Assembly (NCBI GenBank): GCA_030544235.1
Contig: CM060481.1
Location: forward strand, 13,654,892-13,718,891
DNA length: 64,000 nucleotides
Source of the DNA: Lepturacanthus savala
Taxonomy: Eukaryota; Chordata; Actinopteri; Scombriformes; Trichiuridae
Reading direction: 5' to 3'
Position 1 is the stretch's first letter. Each line of letters opens with the position of its first letter. Positions 57,301 through 64,000 of this stretch are shown here, in pieces. The notes below the pieces were generated by a model. The model saw only the letters and a program-made list of their open reading frames with translations, searched no databases and was not told the origin of the DNA. The translations under genes were made by a program, and so were the position numbers.

Positions 57301-59991
57301 TGGTCTGTTAAAGGCTGTATGCCTGTAAGGCTGTGAAGGCTGACTCACTGGTGTTTTGTATCTATGCCCCCCCCCCCCCCCCCCTCCACCCCCCGCCCCT
57401 TCTGCAGTCCTTCCCCAGTGAGTCCTCTATTCAGCAGAAGGTTCTGGGTCTGTTGGTGAGTTTACTGCTCTTTTTATACCCTTTAGAAAAACAGCGCATT
57501 GAATAAATTAACAATATAGAGACATCATTATGCCCTTTTTTCCCCTTTTGTTGTGTAGAACAACATAGCCGAGGTCGGAGAGCTGCACGGGGAGCTGATG
57601 GTGCAGGGCTTCCTGGACCACATCAGCACTCTGCTGCACAGCTCCGAGGTCGAAGTTAGCTACTTCGCCGCAGGAATCCTTGCACATCTAACATCCCGCG
57701 GAGAGGAGGCCTGGACGCTCAGCCCTAAACTTCGATCCTCACTGCTGGAACAACTGGTGGGGATAAGCATCACGCATATAAATACGCAGCTTCGTTCTTT
57801 GTTTTTTCCAAAATTAGTTTTGAGTCTTTTGCATTTGTGTGCTTCTCTAGCATGCTGTTATTAAGAAGTGGCCCGCACCAGAGTGTGAGATGGTGGCCTA
57901 CAGGTGATGTGCATCTTATTTATATTTTTATTTTTTTTATTTTTAATCTTATTGAATTTTAATTAATTTTTCACATTTTTTAATTTAGAATTTGAGATTT
58001 TTCTTTTTTTCCCCAATTCAACTTTGAATTGCCTTGTCATTACAATGTGCTACACTATTGTTCAAAGGTTTGCGGTCACCCAGACAATTTAGTGTTTTCC
58101 ATGAAAAGTCACATTTTATTTACCACCATAAGTTGTAAAATGAATAGAAGATTTTATCACATTAGCCTTCTGACGCAATGAGCAAACATATTTAATTACC
58201 ATTAGAACACTGGAGTGATGACCAAAACAGTCATTTGCAGCTAGAATAGTCATTTACCACATTAGCAATATATAGAGTGTAGTTCTGATTAAAGTTATCT
58301 TCATTGAGAAAAACAGTGCATGAACTATAAACTTGTGACGTAAATGGTAAATATGCTGTTATTGTCCTTCATCCTGTAGGTCATTTAACCCCTTCTTCCC
58401 CTTGCTGGAGTGCTTTCACACCCCTGGTGTCCAGCTCTGGGCTGCTTGGGCCATGCAACATGTCTGCAGCAAGAACGGTGAGACACATGTATACGTACAT
58501 GCACATTCACAGCCATCTTCTGCTAATGTACACTTAACACTTCCTTTTACCAACATCGGTTTAGGCAGTTACTTTATCACATATCGCAACCGTTTAAAGT
58601 TTGGGCTCACCCAGACAATTTTGTGTTTTCCATGAAAAGTCACTTTTATTTACCAGCATGAGTTGTAAAATGAATAGAAACTATAGTCGAGACATTGAAA
58701 AGGTTAGAGATAATGATTTGATTTTCATGACTATTTACATTGTAGATTCTCACTGAAGGCATCAAAACTATGAATGAACACATGTGGAGTTGTGTAATTA
58801 ACAAAAAAGGTGAAATAACTGAAAACATGTTTTATATTCTATTTTCTTCAAAATAGCCACCCTTTCCTCTGGTTTATAAAGCAAGAAATTCCACTAATTC
58901 CCCTATGAGGGGAAAACCATTTCAGGTGACTATGAGACTGTCAAGAGTGTGCAAATGATTTGTCAGTCAGTCATTTTCTATACCTGCTTATTCCTCATTA
59001 GGGTCGCAGGGGTCTGCTGGAGCCTATCCCAGCGTGTTATGGCGAGAGGCAGGGATACACCCCAGATGGTCGCCAGCCAATCGTGGGGCACACACACCAT
59101 TCACTCACACACTCACACCTACGGGCAATTTAGAGCCGATTAACCTGAGCATGTTTTTGGACTGTGGGAGGAAGCCGGAGTACCCGGTGAAACTCCACAC
59201 AGAAAGGTCTCAGACCCCGGACCAAGGAGGTCTTGAACCTGCGACCTTCTTGTTGTGAGGCAACAGCGCTAGCACCCCTGCGCCACCGTGTCGCCCCAAA
59301 TGATTTGTATTCGAAATAATAATCTTTTCCTTCAAACTTTGCTAAACTGCTTTCAGTTGTGATAACATGATGCTTGCACAAGGGTTTTCTAATCATCCAT
59401 TAACCTTCCTTTGCAGTTAGCAAACACATTGTACCATTAGAACTAAGCATGTCCGATCAGGTTTTTTTGCCCTTGAGTCCGAGTCATTTAATTTTGAATA
59501 TCTGCCGATAGAGAGTCCCGATCCGATACTTAATAATACTTCGGACATCCGAACAATGGAGTGGTAGTTGCTGGAAATGGGCCTCTATACACCGATGTAG
59601 ATATTGGACCAAAAACCAGACATTTGCAGCTAGAATAGTCATTAACCACATTAGCAATGTCTAAAGTGTATTTGTGATTAGTTATCTTTATTGAAATCTT
59701 TTCTTCAAAAATAAGGACATTTCTAAGTGACCCCAAACTTTTGAACGGTAGCGTAGGTTTTGATATCGTTTTGATATTGTGTGAACCTGTTTTTCTGTAG
59801 CTGCTCGCTACTGCAGCATGTTGTTGGAGGAAGGTGGCCTCCAGCAGCTGGAGAACGTTCATACGAACCCGCAGACCCACGGAGACGTAAAAGAGTTGGC
59901 TGAGAGCATTCTGGAGAGTCTCCAGCGCCACAGAGTGCGTACCGGCCAGCCCGCACTCGCGTACACAAGTCGCCGCCCCCCACCACAATAA
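51352..59991 (+). CDS. zyg11b: zyg11b: substrate receptor of CUL2 ubiquitin ligase, complete (17 coding exons)
   Basis: ZYG11B recruits proteins with exposed N-terminal glycine to CUL2-RING ligase for degradation. Exons: 51352-51375, 52667-52832, 53038-53249, 53345-53662, 54211-54324, 54416-54532, 54613-54753, 55466-55642, 56413-56477, 56694-56793, 56891-56941, 57041-57202, 57408-57455, 57559-57756, 57851-57903, 58380-58477, 59801-59991. All borders are GT/AG; the 2235 joined bases give 744 residues, the human length as I recall it. Residues 15-24 (TLTDLCLTYV) fit the elongin BC box and 48-56 (FPQELAEQL) the Cul2 box. Leucine-rich repeats follow to about 300, then armadillo-like repeats. W522, N523, D526, N567 and E570 coincide with the glycine-binding pocket reported for human ZYG11B. 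The ATG context (accATGG) is optimal. The sequence is closer to ZYG11B than ZYG11A, e.g. FNRFEAAKLVMQWLCNHEDQ. Confidence 0.97.
53690..54115 (+). mobile_element. LINE-like 3' tail in zyg11b intron 4
   Basis: AT-rich sequence ends in gcttcaatttccctgaggga and then ggatcaataaagtc, the terminal motif of a very common fish LINE 3' end (…AATTTCCCC…GGGGATCAATAAAGT). It ends about 95 bases before the exon 5 acceptor. Confidence 0.55.
54873..55334. mobile_element. Tc1-like miniature element, copy 1 (zyg11b intron 7)
   Basis: The left end (accattcaaaagtttgggg) and right end (ccccaaacttttgaatggt) are perfect inverted repeats around a 460-base core with no coding capacity. The core holds ttgtgttttccatgaaaagt and catttgcagctagaatagtc, shared with copies 2 and 3. 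The ends match a fish Tc1/mariner-type family as I recall it. This is the most intact copy. Confidence 0.8.
57367..57384. repeat. 18-base C homopolymer in zyg11b intron 12
   Basis: Eighteen consecutive Cs, followed by a further C-rich stretch, make up the polypyrimidine tract of the exon 13 acceptor (ttctgcag ending at 57407). Confidence 0.95.
58051..58322. mobile_element. Tc1-like miniature element, copy 2 (zyg11b intron 15)
   Basis: The copy begins tacactattgttcaaaggtt and shares tttccatgaaaagtcacatt and gcagctagaatagtcattta with copy 1. The middle is shortened and the right inverted end is missing (it fades after gagaaaaacagtgcatg). It lies about 60 bases upstream of the exon 16 acceptor. 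Confidence 0.75.
58964..59297 (-). mobile_element. tRNA-derived SINE inserted in Tc1-like element, with target-site duplication
   Basis: The sense strand is minus. The head gggcgacacggtggcgcagg carries an A-box-like TGGCGCAGGGG and a B-box-like GGTTCAAGACC; the tail ends gaaaatgactgactg. Perfect 11-base direct repeats aaatgatttgt flank it at 58953-58963 and 59298-59308. An internal block of about 28 bases is missing compared with the copy at 44678-45030. Confidence 0.88.
59446..59552. mobile_element. Small insertion with short inverted ends inside copy 3
   Basis: Between …accattagaac and aatggagtggtagttgctgg lies about 107 bases absent from copy 1. Its ends have short inverted motifs (atgtccga and tcggacat), and it contains gagtcccgatccgatactt, seen in another fish repeat family. 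Exact borders are uncertain. Confidence 0.45.
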
Positions 59992-60000
59992 TCTCAGAGG
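59801..60000 (+). CDS. zyg11b: zyg11b last coding exon (residues 682-744) with possible spliced 3' leader
   Basis: The exon codes from ARYCSMLLEEGGLQQLENVH to the C-terminus HRVRTGQPALAYTSRRPPPQ, stop at 59989-59991. A good donor (CAGAG/gtaaag) directly follows at 60001, and an acceptor (tttttcag) ends at 60085. The 3' untranslated region may therefore be spliced close enough to the stop to avoid nonsense-mediated decay. A second donor-like site, CACAGA/gtgcgt at about 59935, would yield another short tail. Confidence 0.85.
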
Positions 60001-61850
60001 TAAAGATGTACACACTAGTAGCGATTTGCCATCTTACTCTCATGCTGGCTTGAGAGTTTTTATTCTTCTACATTTTCTTTTTCAGAAAATGAGGCTCCCT
60101 GACCGAGCGGAGGACGTAAACTGATCACAGAGGGGATTTTATATTTGCGTGTATGCATATCGCACGCACAAAACACAAAAACACAAAATCCCCCATAAAA
60201 AGGACGGAGACTTTGCGATTCTTTGCACACACACTAACTTTATTTATTTTCTTTGTGTTTGTTTCAAAACAAAAATAAAAAGATATTTCGGTGTGTAATT
60301 GTGATTACAAATTCGACTGTTGGTCAGTTTAGGCTCAAATTTCAAAATCTCGTTATTCTGACATCGGAATCATAATGATTTTTTGTACTTACCCCTCCCA
60401 AAAGCTCCGCTGAGGGTCATCACCCTCCGGCCCCCAGTATGTTACTGAGGGCGCCGGTTTGTCTAAATTGATTGAGTGAAATATACGCATGATGCTGCTG
60501 TGAGCTCAAGCATGCTGGAGTTTGTCGAACGCCTGTGCTGTTCATTTTAGGATCGCCCGCTTGTTTGTTTCTAGCAGCGTTCTGTTCACTGAAACCCATG
60601 CCTCCGGCTCTGCAATAGTACTGTTGCTCTCTTCTTCGTTTAGTCTTTTATCAGCCAATGCCTTTGATTTGATGTGACCGGACACTTGCCGAGGGTGTGT
60701 TCAGTGGGTTCAAATGTTCAAACGTTACAGAGGAAAACATAAATGATAGAGAAGTTCTATATCTTTCAGTGCTTTTTCTTTTCTTTTCTAAATCAAAATC
60801 ATATCAATTCCCAAAAATTACACCCAATTAACACTGCGGCCATTTAATGTTTGGTAAGTACCTTTCTGGACACAAATGGCAATAATGAATGTGGTCAGTA
60901 TAGTCATGAATCATGATGGATGTACATGCGTATTGAGTCACAGCTGTTTTTTCTCTTTGAGAAAATTGTGTATATATTATGGGTATGTTCGCTGTGCTTC
61001 CCAATGCGTCAGAATGTCTTAAAGACAAAGACAGAACATCATTTGAGCATGTGTGTATGTACGTCTGTACAAGTAGCTGAATCTTAAAGAGTGTATGTAA
61101 TATGTACATACAGTAATAGAAAATGGATGAGACATAGTAATGGTTTGTTTAGGACCGATTGAATTGGTTGCATGGAAATTATATTGTATGTTCCATTGTT
61201 CGTTTACCTTCCTGTTAATTAGATTTTTTTTTTTTTTTTAAAGAGGAGTAAACGGATGAGGAACTCAATTTACCCTGGAGAGACAGTATGTTATCAGAAA
61301 TATTCAAATGTATTTCTGATGCCCATTTTCTTTTTTTGTTTTCATCCGAGGTTTCAATTCTCATGAGACCCCCGTCATCACTCTCTATGCAATGTGATAC
61401 TGTCAAATTCCCTAATACGGTGATGACACTCATTTTTAGTCAGTGGGGTCTTTGCTTCAGCAGGTAAATTAGTGGCAAAACTTGTACAGATGACACATAT
61501 TAATGGAAATAAAATATCTGGCTAATACTCTGAAACAGCCACACATTACCTCATCTGCTCAGTGTGTTATGGCCTCATTGTGTTCCTTCTACTGAAGTTT
61601 GTTTTATGAGCTTGCTTCTTACGCATAAGTCCTGAGCAGATGAAACTAAACCCTTTTTTTTTTGTTCTTTCTTGTTGGATTGTTAAGTGGAACCCTTCAA
61701 TCACCCGGGAAGAATTTCATTTTTTGACAAAACTTTAATTGAGATGGAGGATGCAAAAGTCCGGATACTGTATGTCTGCTATGACATGTGCCATGTTGCT
61801 GCTGAGAGTCATGTTTTCAAGTTTGGAAATAAAGAATGTACATTCCCATA
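59992..61850 (+). terminator. zyg11b 3' untranslated region and polyadenylation signals
   Basis: AATAAA occurs at 60274-60279, 61508-61513 and 61828-61833. The last, followed by a GT-rich stretch, would give a 3' region of about 1.8 kb. TGTATATA at 60969-60976 fits a Pumilio site. A 17-base T run lies near 61226. Confidence 0.5.
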
Positions 61851-62633
61851 AACTGGAGATGACATCGGTCACCTTTTTATTCAAAGACGCTTTTGAGAAG
61901 CTTTAGCTTACGTGTGGAGTATACAGGGTTCCCACGGATCCTTAAATATTTTTTAATTAGTTTTTCAGAGTTTAAGATTATAAAATGTCAGTCTTTTTGT
62001 TGTTGATGTTAGGGGTTTACAGCCTCATTGTTTTACACAATGTTGCCAAAATAAAAATTACAAGAAATTTATAACAAGGAAATTACATTTTAAATTATAA
62101 TGCTTTGTTTTAAACACTTTTTATCTAATGTATGATGTAACAGCCGGAAACACTTCATTGCATTTGCCATTTGGTTAGTTTATTACGTCGAACAATCATT
62201 TTTGTTTGTCACATACATGAAGCTCAGCCTAAATTTGATTTTGATTTGCTGTAGAAAGGGTAAAAAATATTCTGTCAAGATTCTCAAGGTTTTAAAAAGC
62301 ATTTTTACGACCTTAACGTTTGATTTTAAAAAGTGGGCAGCAACCCTTATTATAGAATGTGTGAGTACAAGTAAGAAACTGCCATTAGGACAACCTCAAT
62401 TTGTCATATTGCATTAAAAATCAAATGGAAATCAGCTGGTGCCTGACTCATCCTGAATGTCACAAAAGCATACAGTCACCACTGGGTGCTTAAGCTGACA
62501 TTAACTAATGTGTTGACACGGGCTGGGATGCACACAGACAATCAATAGGAGTTAATTGTCAGCTAATTAGAAATGAGGTTAGAGAGAGTGCTGAGCCTCT
62601 GTGTGACAGAGAAATTCAGTGACTCAGAAGTGT
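61851..62633. other. Intergenic gap between zyg11b and echdc2 3' ends
   Basis: About 0.8 kb of AT-rich sequence between two convergent genes; it probably includes the echdc2 3' untranslated region. I see no gene in it. Confidence 0.6.
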
Positions 62634-63628
62634 TTATTCTCCAGTGTACCGCGGAGGTCTCTTCTCTATGAAGGCAGCCATACCCTCTTGTCTGTCGCGT
62701 GTGGGGATGACCTGAAAAAAGGGCAAATGTTACAGCAGGACAACAGCGATGCCGCTGCGGACCTGACCACAGACGACCTCTGAGAGCTTCACACGTCACG
62801 GACAACAAAGCATGTATTGTATTAAAGCTCCTGAAACACGGTTTCAAAGTCATAGTAAGAGGTTTTACTGAGAAAATACATTTTCATCATAATAGAAAGT
62901 GTCTGACTTTGCTCTACAGCCCACACAGCTCGCACAGAGTTGTAATGAACCAGTATAAACAGCATGGGCTGGAACACTCACCCGAGCGTAACACATCCTC
63001 TCTATTGCCATTGCTGAGCTGATGTCGACCTGCAGAAGACAGATCCCAGTCAGGACAATCACCGGTGTTAACAAAAGAATAAATGGATGTACTCTGCGGG
63101 TGGAAATGTACCTCAAAGCCTCTGTTCATTGCTTCTTTCGCCATCCGCACAGCGATAGGAGCCTGGGCAAAAGACATGAGAGACAATTGAAAGCCATGAG
63201 CCTTAATATTACTACTGCAGTGGCCGTTTGGAGCAGACCAAATGCTTGGCCCCCGGGAGTGCAGCTTGGAGCGTTGTCGAGAACCGCTCATTCGATCCAA
63301 CTTTACGCAGCACTTACTCCCATCCCCAGCAATTCACCCAGCAAGTGTGAAGTCAATCAGATGTCCGGTAACAAAAGTACGTACATTATACAAAGAGATA
63401 CCACTTCAAATTTGGCTATTAATCCGAAATTTTTTTCAAATAAGCCTGAGGAAGTGTTCCTTGAAAAATGTACCTAGCCATTTCCATATCCCCATAGAAT
63501 GGATAGTCCTTTTACAATGCAAATAGCTTTTCACTTAAATCCTATGACAGACATCTCCGTCCACCCTCTCTGCCCTTCTTAAACTCCTGTTCGTCACTCA
63601 ATCTGCAACAACACCACCATTACTGTGA

Positions 63629-63677
<49 letters not shown>

Positions 63678-64000
63678 GCTATTTGTGGTCCATTTCTCCA
63701 CTCTGGCCCTTTCCAACTGCGGGCATCTGAACTGGAGTGAAAGAAATATGGAACGACAAAAGCCTGGAGAGAGGGAAAAGAGGAGGGAGAGATGGTGAAG
63801 GGAAAGGTGGGAAGAAAACAGCAAGAAGGAGGTAAGACAGCAGGTCCCTGCCCTGGTAGAGGAGGAGGAGGAGGAGGAGGGATGCCTCGGTATCTGAGCG
63901 GTAGCAGAGTAAGAACGTGTGTCTCCTCCAACCTGGGGCAGTATCTCTCTGGCCAGACTGAGAGCTTCTCTGTAGGCAGCGTCTCCTCTCTGGTTCTGTT
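62634..64000 (-). CDS. echdc2: echdc2: enoyl-CoA hydratase domain-containing protein 2, C-terminal exons (5' end outside window)
   Basis: This is a crotonase-superfamily protein, predicted mitochondrial; its physiological substrate is unsettled. Exons on the minus strand: 63933-64000 (partial), 63112-63162, 62982-63029 and 62634-62711, stop TAA at 62636-62634. They read QNQRGDAAYREALSLAREIL-PQ, then APIAVRMAKEAMNRGFE, VDISSAMAIERMCYAR and VIPTRDRQEGMAAFIEKRPP-RYTGE. All internal joins are phase 0 with GT/AG borders. This is the C-terminal helical, trimer-forming part; the oxyanion-hole and catalytic residues lie upstream, outside the window. AUH has a similar tail (IPTKDRLEGL), but NQRGDAAYREA…EILPQAPIAVR matches ECHDC2 better, and ECHDC2 is the human neighbour of ZYG11B/A. 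Confidence 0.93.
63629..63676. repeat. (TG)n microsatellite in echdc2 intron
   Basis: About 24 TG units lie between the exons at 63112-63162 and 63933-64000. A GGA tract at 63859-63881 follows. Confidence 0.96.

Larger units (their letters stand above)
58581..59755. mobile_element. Tc1-like miniature element, copy 3, with nested insertions (zyg11b intron 16)
   Basis: The left end is aaccgtttaaagtttggg and the right end ccccaaacttttgaacggta, so the element spans nearly 1.2 kb. It is inflated by a SINE (58964-59297) and a smaller insertion (about 59446-59552). It also carries extra internal sequence (atcaaaactatgaatgaaca, aaaatagccaccctttcctc) that recalls autonomous fish Tc1-like elements. 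It ends about 45 bases before the exon 17 acceptor. Confidence 0.75.

Overview
The window is nuclear DNA of a ray-finned (teleost) fish. Coding sequence is split into short exons with GT/AG introns. The gene families are vertebrate, and the introns carry CA/TG microsatellites, a tRNA-headed SINE, Tc1-type miniature elements and decayed LINEs of fish type. I could not fix the species. No bacterial, viral or CRISPR system is present. Four protein genes explain the conserved coding sequence; almost all other open frames are chance or repeat-derived.

Layout. (1) 1 to about 43.7 kb, minus strand: the 5' part of ralgps2, a guanine-nucleotide exchange factor for Ral GTPases. Seven coding exons (1502-1628 up to 20039-20095) give residues 1-203 in one continuous frame, and the gene runs off the left edge. 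A 23.4 kb first intron separates them from a probable first exon in a CpG island (donor at 43565). (2) 43.9-46.2 kb: intergenic, with a LINE-like tail and a SINE. (3) 46241-48083, minus strand: complete coa7, three coding exons, 230 residues, a mitochondrial complex IV assembly factor. (4) 48.2-50.75 kb: AT-rich intergenic DNA with a LINE RNase H fragment. (5) 50.77-61.83 kb, plus strand: complete zyg11b, 17 coding exons, 744 residues, a substrate receptor of cullin-2 ubiquitin ligases. Its introns hold three copies of one Tc1-like miniature element, one of them disrupted by a SINE with perfect target-site duplications. (6) 62634-64000, minus strand: the last four exons of echdc2, tail-to-tail with zyg11b; the gene continues past the right edge.

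Coa7, zyg11b and echdc2 are neighbours in human 1p32.3, so this part is an old vertebrate gene block. ralgps2 lies in 1q25 in human, so its place next to coa7 marks a rearrangement junction. The four proteins do not form one pathway: Ral signalling, cytochrome c oxidase assembly, Gly/N-degron proteolysis and a mitochondrial enoyl-CoA hydratase-like enzyme. The most interesting observations are the coding-like first exon of ralgps2, a second phase-compatible first exon of zyg11b, the datable nested insertions in zyg11b intron 16, splice sites apparently rebuilt around repeats or homopolymers, and a G-rich minisatellite in ralgps2 intron 1.
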